DNA of 20,631 bases from an uncultured Austwickia sp. (GTDB taxonomy: Bacteria; Actinomycetota; Actinomycetes; Actinomycetales; Dermatophilaceae), in the NCBI GenBank assembly GCA_934678955.1, contig CAKUSI010000032.1, forward strand, positions 1-20,631, given 5' to 3'. The first letter of the stretch is position 1, and the number at the start of each line of letters is the position of its first letter. Shown one piece after another: positions 13,736-20,631 of this stretch. The notes under the pieces are model-generated. The model was not told where the DNA came from, did no database searches, and was given only the letters and a program-made list of their open reading frames with translations. A program made the translations under genes and the position numbers.

Positions 13736-14279
13736 CGTCCTGACTCGTGGCGCCGTGCGCGACCAGCCAGCGGCGGAGTTCGATCACCTTCCGCTGACCG
13801 GCCTCGCCCTCCAGGAACTGGATGGCCAGCACCGGTTGCCGCTTCAGGCCGCCGTCGCGCTTGATCAGCAACGACGACCAGGCGTCGCCCGATCGCAGCC
13901 GCAGGCCAGCGATCTCGTGGACCGAGTAGCGGCGGATCAGGGGCCCGTTGCGCACGATCACCTGGCCGTCCACGGCCCACAGGCGCGAGTACCCGATCGA
14001 AAGCATGCCGACGATCATGATGAAGATGAAGAACAGCAGCGTGGCGGCCTGGGCCCACGTGATCTCGCTGCGGATCGCCGGGCCGAGCTGATACCAGCCG
14101 AACATCGCGAACGACAGCAGCACCATCGAGAGGACGACCGCGGTCATGAGTGCCGGCGGGCTGGTGTACGACAGCCGCTCCGGAACGGGGGCCTCGGCCG
14201 CGGCCGACGAACCCGCCGTCGACTCCTCCGGACGGGGCTCCTCCCCCGGCACCGGGGCGCCGCCCCGCTCGTCGCTCAC
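13728..14279 (-). CDS. PH-domain membrane protein
   Basis: The 183-residue product starts with a polar Pro/Glu/Ala-rich segment (1-38), has two membrane helices (about 43-62 and 78-97) and then a bacterial PH-like domain (about 99-175, WAVDGQVIVRNGPLIRRYSV...). Such proteins are common beside hisG in actinobacteria, and their role is not known. The start is GTG 14279, which overlaps the hisG stop as GTGA, so it is the last gene of the long leftward operon and is translationally coupled to hisG. The frame is open further upstream, but that part lies inside hisG. Confidence 0.85.
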   Translation of the reverse strand: MSDERGGAPVPGEEPRPEESTAGSSAAAEAPVPERLSYTSPPALMTAVVLSMVLLSFAMFGWYQLGPAIRSEITWAQAATLLFFIFIMIVGMLSIGYSRLWAVDGQVIVRNGPLIRRYSVHEIAGLRLRSGDAWSSLLIKRDGGLKRQPVLAIQFLEGEAGQRKVIELRRWLVAHGATSQDVT

Positions 14280-15136
14280 AGCCGGCAGGCGGCCAGCTCG
14301 GTGAGCAGAATGCCCCGAGCCCCCGCATCGTAGAGCCGGTCCATGAGCAGGTGCGCGCCCTTGCGCGGGACGAGCACGCGCACCGCGCACCAGCCCTCCT
14401 TGTGGAGCTTCGACACCGTCGGCCCCTCGACGCCGGGCGCGAGCTCCGTCGTCGCGGCCAGATCCGCCTCGGCGACGTTGTAGTCCATCATCAGGAAGTT
14501 CTGGGCGACGAGCACCGAGTTGAGGCGCGTCTCGAGCGCCTCGGCGCCCTCCGGGAGGTCCGTTCCCGTGCGCTGGATGAGCACGGCCTCCGACGTGCAG
14601 ATCGCGCCCTCGAGCATCTCGAGGCCGGCGCGACGCAGCGTCGTTCCCGTGTCGACGACGTCGGCGACGACGTCGGCGACGCCCAGGCGGATGGCCGACT
14701 CCACGGCCCCGTCGAGCTTGACGAGGTCCGCCTCGATGCCCTGCTCGGCGAGATACGCCTCCAGGAGACCCGGGTAGGAGGTGGCGATGCGCTTGCCCTG
14801 CAGATCCGCGACGGTCAGCTGCGAGCCGCCGACGGCCGCGAAGCGGAACCGCGAGCCGGCGAAGCCGAGTTGCATGATCTCGGTCGCCTCGGCGCCGGAG
14901 TCGAGCAGCATGTCGCGGCCGGTGATGCCGAGGTCGAGGTCGCCGCGGCCGATGTAGACGGCGATGTCCCGGGGGCGCAGGTAGTAGAACTCGACGCCGT
15001 GGTCCGCGTCGATCAGCGTCAGGTCCTTCGGATCGGTGCGCTGGCGGTAACCCGCGGCGCGCAGCATGGCGGCGGCGGGCTCGGCCAGGGCGCCCTTGTT
15101 GGGGACGGCGATGCGGAGCAGTCGATCACTGGTCAC
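14276..15136 (-). CDS. hisG: ATP phosphoribosyltransferase, long form
   Basis: HisG joins ATP and PRPP to form phosphoribosyl-ATP, the first and feedback-controlled step of histidine biosynthesis in the cytoplasm. The 286-residue length marks the long hexameric form with a C-terminal ACT-like histidine-binding domain (about residues 210-286, ending ILLTELAACRL); no HisZ is needed. The N-terminal domain starts LLRIAVPNKGAL, and the conserved LGITGRDML and DVVADVVDTGTTLR (the PRPP-binding loop) are present. The gene follows hisE by 25 bases in the mshC operon. The hisE-hisG pairing catalyses steps 1 and 2 (HisE is the pyrophosphatase). Confidence 0.97.
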   Translation of the reverse strand: MTSDRLLRIAVPNKGALAEPAAAMLRAAGYRQRTDPKDLTLIDADHGVEFYYLRPRDIAVYIGRGDLDLGITGRDMLLDSGAEATEIMQLGFAGSRFRFAAVGGSQLTVADLQGKRIATSYPGLLEAYLAEQGIEADLVKLDGAVESAIRLGVADVVADVVDTGTTLRRAGLEMLEGAICTSEAVLIQRTGTDLPEGAEALETRLNSVLVAQNFLMMDYNVAEADLAATTELAPGVEGPTVSKLHKEGWCAVRVLVPRKGAHLLMDRLYDAGARGILLTELAACRL

Positions 15137-15161
15137 AGGTGTTCACCCTTGTCAGAGTTTG

Positions 15162-15425
15162 TCAGAGGTAGCGGTAGATGTCGTCGAGATCGAGGTCGAG
15201 GGCCAGCATCATCACCTGGAGGTGGTAGAGCAGCTGGCTGATCTCCTCGGCGGCCTGTTCCTTCGACTCGTGCTCGGAGGCCATCCACACCTCGGCGGCC
15301 TCCTCGACGATCTTCTTGCCGATCGCGTGCACGCCCGCGTCCAGGCGGGCGACGGTGCCCGACCCCTCGGGCCGGGTGCGGGCGGTCTCAGAGAGTTGCT
15401 CGAAGAGCTGGTCGAACGTCTTCAC
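15162..15425 (-). CDS. hisE: Phosphoribosyl-ATP pyrophosphatase
   Basis: HisE hydrolyses phosphoribosyl-ATP to phosphoribosyl-AMP and pyrophosphate, step 2 of histidine synthesis. The 87-residue protein is an all-alpha MazG-like fold. The metal-binding signature is [15 protein letters not shown] with downstream [14 protein letters not shown], as in the monofunctional HisE of actinobacteria (HisI is a separate protein and not in this window). The start ATG is 18 bases after the mshC stop, so the gene is co-transcribed with mshC and hisG. Confidence 0.96.
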   Translation of the reverse strand: MKTFDQLFEQLSETARTRPEGSGTVARLDAGVHAIGKKIVEEAAEVWMASEHESKEQAAEEISQLLYHLQVMMLALDLDLDDIYRYL

Positions 15426-15443
15426 GAGGCCCCAGCCTATCGG

Positions 15444-16688
15444 TCAGAGCGCGATCCCCAACAACGCGTCGACGGCGGCGCTCACGAGGGCGGGGGCCGC
15501 GGCGTCGTCACCCCCTGCGAGCGACGCCTCGGCCCACCGATCGACGGCGGCCAGCGCCGCCGGGGCGTCGAGGTCGTCGCGCAGGGCTCGGCGCAGCTCC
15601 GCGAGCAGCGGCTCCGCCGGAACGCCGGTCCCCCTCGCCACAGCCTCGCGCCAGCGCGTGAGGCGGGCCTCGGCGGCCGGGAGCTGCTCGGGCGTCCAGT
15701 CCCAGTCGGAGCGGTAGTGGTGATTCATCAGCGCGAGCCGGATGGCCATGGGGTCGCCGCCGGCGTGGCGGAGGCGGCTGACCAGTTCGAGGTTCCCCTT
15801 CGACTTGCTCATCTTCTCGCCGTGCAGGCCGACCATGCCGGAATGCACGAACGCCTCGGCCAGCGGCTCCTTCGCCGCGACGACGGCCTCGGCCGCACAC
15901 ATCTCGTGATGCGGGAAGACGAGATCGCGCCCGCCGCCCTGCACGTCGAAGCCGGCCCCCAGGTAGCGCAGCGCGATGGCGGTGCACTCGATGTGCCAGC
16001 CAGGGCGGCCCGCTCCCAGCGGCGAGTTCCAGCTGGGCTCGTCGGGCCGCGCGAAGCGCCAGACGAGGCAGTCGAGCGGGTGCCGCTTGCCCGGACGCTC
16101 CGGATCGCCGCCGTTGGCCGCGAACGAGGCGATCATCGCGTCCTCGTCCAGGTGCGAGACGCCGCCGAACCCGGGGGCCGCGACGGTGTTGAAGTACCAG
16201 TCGGGATGCTCGGGATCCGCCACCTGGTAGACGAGACCGCTCCCGAGCAGGTGGTCGATCAGCTCGACGACGCACGAGATGGACTCGACGGCGCCGATGT
16301 AGTGGTCCGGCGGGATGACGCGGAGATCGACCATGTCGCTGCGGAACAGCTCGGTCTGGTCCTCCGCGAGCTCCTCCCACTCCTGGCCGGTGGCCGCGGC
16401 GCGCTCCAGCAGCGGGTCGTCGACGTCCGTCACGTTCTGCGTGTAGTTGACGGAGAGACCGAGGTCGCGCCAGGCGCGGTTGATCAGGTCGAACGTCACG
16501 TAGGTGTTCGCGTGGCCGAGATGCGTGGCGTCGTACGGCGTGATGCCGCAGACGTACATGCGGGCGACGTCCTCCCTCGGACCCACCGGCACGATCCGTC
16601 GCGTCGCGGTGTCGTGGAGAGTCAACCCTTCGGGGACGCCCTCCGACGGCGGGAGGCTAGGGACGGCGACATCAGCCCAGGCATACAT
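15444..16688 (-). CDS. mshC: Cysteine:1D-myo-inositol 2-amino-2-deoxy-alpha-D-glucopyranoside ligase (mycothiol synthesis)
   Basis: MshC activates cysteine with ATP and joins it to glucosaminyl-inositol, the third committed step of mycothiol synthesis, and marks the host as an actinomycete. It is a CysRS paralogue: the HIGH-type motif is THLGHAN (55-61), the zinc site includes C47 and C235, and KMSKS is at 292-296. The N-terminus [13 protein letters not shown] and LHDTATRR resemble MshC and not CysRS. The 414-residue length equals mycobacterial MshC. I start at ATG 16688; the frame continues upstream for 39 codons into the SCO1664-family gene. It lies 17 bases after that gene. Position upstream of hisE-hisG follows the mycobacterial pattern. 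Confidence 0.96.
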   Translation of the reverse strand: MYAWADVAVPSLPPSEGVPEGLTLHDTATRRIVPVGPREDVARMYVCGITPYDATHLGHANTYVTFDLINRAWRDLGLSVNYTQNVTDVDDPLLERAAATGQEWEELAEDQTELFRSDMVDLRVIPPDHYIGAVESISCVVELIDHLLGSGLVYQVADPEHPDWYFNTVAAPGFGGVSHLDEDAMIASFAANGGDPERPGKRHPLDCLVWRFARPDEPSWNSPLGAGRPGWHIECTAIALRYLGAGFDVQGGGRDLVFPHHEMCAAEAVVAAKEPLAEAFVHSGMVGLHGEKMSKSKGNLELVSRLRHAGGDPMAIRLALMNHHYRSDWDWTPEQLPAAEARLTRWREAVARGTGVPAEPLLAELRRALRDDLDAPAALAAVDRWAEASLAGGDDAAAPALVSAAVDALLGIAL

Positions 16689-16705
16689 GAGCGCAAACTT
16701 ACCGG

Positions 16706-17443
16706 CTACAACGGCGGCCACGGGATGCTGGGCCAGCGGCCGGACGGAACCGGGAACGCGTCGGCGGCCAGAATCGCGTCCGCGCGGTCGCGCAGTGCCG
16801 CCCACTCATCCTCCGCGAGCCCGGGCGCGATCGGCTCAGCGATTTCCCTAGCCAGAGCGAGAATGGAGCGCTCGTCGTCGGTCAGCGGGTCGCCCGCCCA
16901 CCCCCAGAGAATGGTGCGGAGCTTGTCGTCGGCGTGCAGGCTCACGCCGTGGTCGACGCCGAGGACGCGTTCGCCGTCGGCGATGAGATGGGCACCCTTG
17001 CGGTCCGAGTTGTTCAGCAGCGCGTCGAACAGCGCGATGCGACGGAGGCGGGGATCGTCGCGGTGCGCGAGCACGACGGTGGCGCCGTCCTCGGTGGTGC
17101 CCGCGACGATCGGCAGCCACGCCTCGGTGAGCCGTTCCGGGGGCATCAGGCCGATCAACTCGGAGGGCTCGCCGTCGATCCAGGCCTGCGCGGACCCCTC
17201 CCCCAGCGGGCCCTCGCACCAGACGGTCTCCGGGATGAGCCCGAGACCCAGTTCCTCCGAGAGCGCGTACGCGGCCACCTCGCGGCGCCCCAGCGTTCCG
17301 GGCGGAAAGTCCCACAGCGGCGCCTCGCCGGCGACCGGCTTGTAGACCCAGCGGGCGCCGGCATCGTCCTCCGCGAGGAACGTGCCGTTGGACGCCTCGA
17401 CGAGCCGGCCGACCAGCCGCAGCTCCCCGTGAGGTCCCGTCAT
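16706..17443 (-). CDS. SCO1664-family protein (PI3/4-kinase-like fold)
   Basis: The 245-residue cytoplasmic protein belongs to the actinobacterial family TIGR03843, found next to mshC. A kinase-like fold is suggested by a Lys in WVYKP (K35), the NNSDRKG segment (D147, analogous to the DRH catalytic loop) and VDHG (D164, DFG-like). Its substrate is unknown. The ATG at 17443 overlaps the stop of the DUF3090 gene as ATGA, showing translational coupling, and mshC follows after 17 bases. A longer frame upstream lies inside the DUF3090 gene and is not used. Conservation beside mshC suggests a role near mycothiol metabolism, an inference from context only. Confidence 0.9.
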   Translation of the reverse strand: MTGPHGELRLVGRLVEASNGTFLAEDDAGARWVYKPVAGEAPLWDFPPGTLGRREVAAYALSEELGLGLIPETVWCEGPLGEGSAQAWIDGEPSELIGLMPPERLTEAWLPIVAGTTEDGATVVLAHRDDPRLRRIALFDALLNNSDRKGAHLIADGERVLGVDHGVSLHADDKLRTILWGWAGDPLTDDERSILALAREIAEPIAPGLAEDEWAALRDRADAILAADAFPVPSGRWPSIPWPPL

Positions 17444-17976
17444 GAAAACAGCGGGCCGCGGTAGCCGTTGGCTCGCGGGCAGATGTGCGTCGCGCCGTCG
17501 AGCGGCTGGCCGCAGGCGGGACACGGGGGTCGGCCCGACGCCACGACGACGGCCGCGCGCCCGGAGAACTCCCGCGCCATGACCGGGGTGAGCCGGATCT
17601 GGAGGAGCGAGTTCTCAGCGTCGTCTGACTCGCCGTCGGCGTCGACCGAGATCAGCTCGAGCACCAGTCGACCGGAATCCTGGTCCCAGGCCAAGCCGAT
17701 GGCCGACGCCCGGAAGGCGACCGTGACCGGCGCGTCGAGCGGGCCGAGGTCAAGAGGGTCGCCCGCGGGCGGGACGTCGCGGCCGAGCTCGGCGAGCTGG
17801 TCCAGCACCTCGCCGACCCTCAGCCCGAGCAGCTGCGCCTGCTGCTTCTCGACGGCGACAGCGGCGAGCCTGCTGCCCTGCGCCACCTGGATCAGGAACA
17901 GCCGGTTGCCGGGCGGGCCGACGGTGCCGACGATGCAGCGATCCGGCCGGTCGAACTCCAGGAACATGCCGCTCAC
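17440..17976 (-). CDS. DUF3090 family protein with a C-terminal zinc ribbon
   Basis: The 178-residue protein belongs to the actinobacterial DUF3090 family (TIGR03847). The start is the conserved MFLEFDRPDRCIVGTVGPPG block (preceded by GTG at 17976, so MSGMFLEF), then a Gln/Leu-rich helix region and a beta-rich part. The C-terminus carries CPAC...H-x-C (C152, C155, H164, C166), probably a zinc ribbon. Its function is unknown. The start overlaps the stop of the phosphatase gene as GTGA and its own stop overlaps the SCO1664-family gene as ATGA, so the three are strictly coupled. Confidence 0.92.
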   Translation of the reverse strand: MSGMFLEFDRPDRCIVGTVGPPGNRLFLIQVAQGSRLAAVAVEKQQAQLLGLRVGEVLDQLAELGRDVPPAGDPLDLGPLDAPVTVAFRASAIGLAWDQDSGRLVLELISVDADGESDDAENSLLQIRLTPVMAREFSGRAAVVVASGRPPCPACGQPLDGATHICPRANGYRGPLFS

Positions 17977-18626
17977 CCTACGCCCGCGACGTCACCGCCG
18001 CCGACGGTCGGGGCGACGGCCGCGCCGAGAAGGGCCGCGAGGCCACCGCCGACGTTCATCGCCAGCACCATCGGGCGCGCGGGTGTCAGCTCGATGACGC
18101 TGACGCCCGCGGGGTTGACGTGAAGCCGCTGGAAGTCGTCGAAGCCGACGGCGAGGGCGTCGGCGAGGATCGCCTTGATGGGATCGCCGTGGCTGAACAC
18201 GAGCACGACGCCGCCGTCGTGCCGGGACGCGAGGTCGGCGACGGCGGCCACCGAACGGCGCGCCATCTCGGCCATGGCCTCGCCGTCGGGGAAGGTCACC
18301 GTCGAGGGGCGCGCCTGGATCTCGGCCCAGGCGGGCTCCGCGGCCAGCTCGGCGAGCGCCCTGCCGGTCCAGGCGCCGTAGCCGCACTCGGTGAGCGCCT
18401 CGACCGCCTCGGCATCGGGGAAGCCGGCCAACGCCGCGGTCTCGCGGCAGCGCTGCAGCGGTGAGGTGTAGGCGCCGGCGACCGGGACGCCGTCGAGCGC
18501 GAGCCGCAGCGCCGCCGCCTGCGCGCGGCCGACGTCGTCGAGGCCGACGCCCGCCGCGCGGCCCGCCAGGACGCCGTCGGCATTGGCCGTGGAGCGACCG
18601 TGCCGAATCAGGACCACCTTCGTCAT
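17973..18626 (-). CDS. Histidine phosphatase family protein (mshC-locus phosphomutase-like)
   Basis: The 217-residue product is in the histidine phosphatase (phosphoglycerate mutase-like) superfamily, apparently the actinobacterial TIGR03848 family. The catalytic phospho-acceptor is H9 in LIRHGRS, with the second His at H146 in FSHGDP and an acidic Glu at about 80 (TECGYG). The small molecule it dephosphorylates is unknown. It is the first gene of the leftward operon leading to mshC, hisE and hisG. I start at ATG 18626; the frame is open further upstream, but [10 protein letters not shown] is the family's normal beginning. Confidence 0.92.
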   Translation of the reverse strand: MTKVVLIRHGRSTANADGVLAGRAAGVGLDDVGRAQAAALRLALDGVPVAGAYTSPLQRCRETAALAGFPDAEAVEALTECGYGAWTGRALAELAAEPAWAEIQARPSTVTFPDGEAMAEMARRSVAAVADLASRHDGGVVLVFSHGDPIKAILADALAVGFDDFQRLHVNPAGVSVIELTPARPMVLAMNVGGGLAALLGAAVAPTVGGGDVAGVG

Positions 18627-18632
18627 GGAGCG

Positions 18633-18638
18633 ATGGTA
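18633..18638 (-). promoter_or_regulatory. Candidate -10 box for the phosphatase-mshC-his operon
   Basis: TACCAT on the minus strand fits TANNNT and ends 6 nt before the ATG at 18626, which would make this long operon's mRNA leaderless. The -35 is not convincing. It lies in the short divergent gap shared with uppP. Confidence 0.35.
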
Positions 18639-18652
18639 TCCGCCGGTCACAG

Positions 18653-18658
18653 TAGAGT
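18653..18658 (+). promoter_or_regulatory. Weak candidate -10 box for uppP
   Basis: TAGAGT fits TANNNT and would give a start near 18665, leaving a 28-nt leader that contains the GGAGG ribosome binding site (18682-18686). No matching -35 was found. Confidence 0.25.
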
Positions 18659-18692
18659 GGCCGACGCTCATCTAGCTATATGGAGGTTGGCC

Positions 18693-19517
<825 letters not shown>

Positions 19518-19526
19518 GGTCGGCGC

Positions 19527-20489
19527 ATGCAGACACGACCGCTCGGCGCCTCCGGGCTGCACGTCTCGCGGCTCGGCCTCGGCACCATGGCCTGGGGCCG
19601 CGACGTCGAATGGGCGACGGCGCGGGCCCTGCTGAACGAGTTCGTCGGCGCGGGCGGCAACCTGGTCGACACCGCGCCGGCGTACGGCGCGGGTGTCGCG
19701 GAGAAGATGATCGGCAAGGCGATCGCGAGCGGCCTGCCGCGCGAGTCGCTGGTCATCGCCACCAAGGCGGGCTTCGTCGTGCGCGACGGCCGACGGCAGA
19801 TCGACACCTCCCGCGGCGCGCTGCTGAACGACCTCGAGGCGTCGCTGCGGCGCCTCCGCACCGACCACGTCGACCTCTGGCAGGTACACGCCTGGGGCGA
19901 CGCGCCCATCGAGGAGACGCTGTCGGCGATGGACACCGCCGTCGCGCGCGGCATGGCGCGGTATGTCGGGGTGTCGAACTTCGTCGGCTGGCAGACCGCG
20001 ACGGCGGCCACCTGGCAGGAGGCGGATCGTACCCGCACGCGCCTGTCCAGCGTCCAGGTCGAGTACTCGCTGCTGGCGCGCCGTGCGGAGGTCGAGATCG
20101 TCGGGGCCGCCGCGCACCACGGACTGGGCCTGCTCGCGTGGTCCTCGCTCGGCCGGGGGGTATTGCCTGGCACCTACCGCGGGGGTCGGCTCCCTCGCGG
20201 CTCCCGCGGCGCGTCGGAGCACTTCACCTGGTTCGTCGAGCCGTACCTCCAGCCGCGCTCCACGGCGATCGTCGACGCCGTCGCCCACGCCGCGCAGGGC
20301 CTGGGCCTCACGCCCAGCCAGGTCGCTCTGCTCTGGGTGCGTGACGCCCCGCAGGTCGCCTGCGCGCTGGTCGGCCCCCGCACCGTCGATCAGTTGGCAG
20401 AGCTGCTGGACGCCGAGGGCAAGGAACTCGTCGCGCCGATCGTCGCCGCCCTCGACGACATCTCCGGCGGCCCGAACGCGCTGCGGTGA
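19527..20489 (+). CDS. Aldo/keto reductase
   Basis: The 320-residue protein is an NADPH-dependent aldo/keto reductase, a TIM-barrel oxidoreductase of cytoplasmic carbonyl compounds. The catalytic tetrad is present: D48 and Y53 in VDTAPAYG, K80 in IATKAGF and H121 in WQVHAW. The YVGVSNF strand and the VGPRTVDQLAELL near the end (cofactor-binding region) are typical. The substrate is unknown. The ATG lies 9 bases after the uppP stop, so it probably follows uppP in one transcript; its own ribosome binding site is weak. Confidence 0.93.
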   Translation: MQTRPLGASGLHVSRLGLGTMAWGRDVEWATARALLNEFVGAGGNLVDTAPAYGAGVAEKMIGKAIASGLPRESLVIATKAGFVVRDGRRQIDTSRGALLNDLEASLRRLRTDHVDLWQVHAWGDAPIEETLSAMDTAVARGMARYVGVSNFVGWQTATAATWQEADRTRTRLSSVQVEYSLLARRAEVEIVGAAAHHGLGLLAWSSLGRGVLPGTYRGGRLPRGSRGASEHFTWFVEPYLQPRSTAIVDAVAHAAQGLGLTPSQVALLWVRDAPQVACALVGPRTVDQLAELLDAEGKELVAPIVAALDDISGGPNALR

Positions 20490-20510
20490 CTCACCGCGGC
20501 TGCATACGTC

Positions 20511-20538
20511 GGCGGATTCAGACGGTCGTCGCAACACC
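20511..20538. mobile_element. Probable end of an IS30-family element
   Basis: The transposase gene's stop codon lies at 20518, and the region around it (GGATTCAGACGG then TCGTCGCAACACC) looks like a terminal inverted repeat that overlaps the gene's 3' end, an arrangement I associate with actinobacterial IS30-like elements. The other end lies outside the window, so the boundary and any target duplication cannot be checked. Confidence 0.4.
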
Positions 20539-20631
20539 TTGGTCTTTGCTCTGAAGTCTAGCTAGTACCTCTGTGGGGGTGTAGTAGTCGAGTCGTTTGC
20601 GTGGTCGGTTGTTGAGTTCGGCAGCGATCGC
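20518..20631 (-). CDS. IS30-family transposase, C-terminal end (partial, cut by the window edge)
   Basis: The last 37 residues read AIAAELNNRPRKRLDYYTP then TEVLARLQSKDQGVATTV before a TGA at 20518-20520. LNNRPRKRLDYYTPTEVL is the characteristic C-terminal block of IS30-family DDE transposases, after the final catalytic Glu. The rest runs off the right edge, so integrity is unknown. The gene converges on the aldo/keto reductase gene, whose stop is 28 bases away. Confidence 0.85.
   Translation of the reverse strand, partial: AIAAELNNRPRKRLDYYTPTEVLARLQSKDQGVATTV

Noticed and set aside
14150..15241. Long rightward open frame opposite hisG
   Set aside because: It is the antisense of hisG, hisE and the PH-domain gene; the protein is low-complexity and the genes on the other strand have full family signatures.
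15066..17345. Very long rightward open frame (about 760 codons) opposite mshC and the SCO1664-family gene
   Set aside because: Antisense artefact of GC-rich codon use; no recognisable domains, while the opposite strand holds clear MshC.

Overview
The window is high-GC DNA from an actinomycete (Actinomycetota). The strongest evidence is mshC (mycothiol ligase), which sits in the actinobacteria-specific run histidine phosphatase / DUF3090 / SCO1664-family / mshC and is followed by hisE and hisG. SseB-family and uppP genes, and several -10 boxes placed 6-7 nt from start codons (a leaderless-mRNA pattern), fit the same group. A Propionibacteriales-like host is my guess only. The right half (about 12.2-20.5 kb) looks like chromosomal core. 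The left half (about 1-12.2 kb) looks like an accessory block.

Region by region. 1-1.5 kb: leftward genes for a putative lipoprotein with a Ser/Pro linker and a secreted or anchored Cys-rich protein, with a possible further ORF running off the left edge; these resemble cargo of an integrative element. 1.5-2.1 kb: no convincing gene, but a strong inverted repeat just upstream of hsdM. 2.1-5.65 kb: a tightly coupled operon hsdM-hsdS-Mrr-type endonuclease, with GTGA stop/start overlaps at both junctions. 5.79-6.43 kb: an AbrB-like antitoxin with a VapC/PIN toxin, rightward. 6.52-7.15 kb: a Phd-type antitoxin with a second VapC/PIN toxin, leftward. 7.36-8.63 kb: a leftward AAA ATPase with a DUF4143 nuclease-like domain, preceded by three tandem 23-bp repeats. 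8.83-12.19 kb: hsdR, the type I restriction subunit, with an unusual N-terminal DUF4145-like extension.

12.26-13.13 kb: a leftward SseB-family gene and a conserved hypothetical gene. 13.2-13.7 kb: a rightward small membrane protein, with a perfect 16-bp palindrome in the divergent promoter region. 13.7-18.6 kb: a leftward operon in transcription order: histidine phosphatase, DUF3090 zinc-ribbon protein, SCO1664-family kinase-like protein, mshC, hisE, hisG, PH-domain membrane protein. 18.7-20.5 kb: rightward uppP and an aldo/keto reductase gene. 20.5 kb to the end: the 3' end of an IS30-family transposase on the minus strand.

How the genes work together: HsdM, HsdS and HsdR supply a complete type I restriction-modification system, but hsdR is separated from hsdMS by about 3.2 kb of Mrr endonuclease, two toxin-antitoxin pairs and an ATPase/nuclease-like gene, giving a compact defence island. 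The core operon joins mycothiol synthesis with two histidine-biosynthesis steps. I saw no rRNA, tRNA or CRISPR array.
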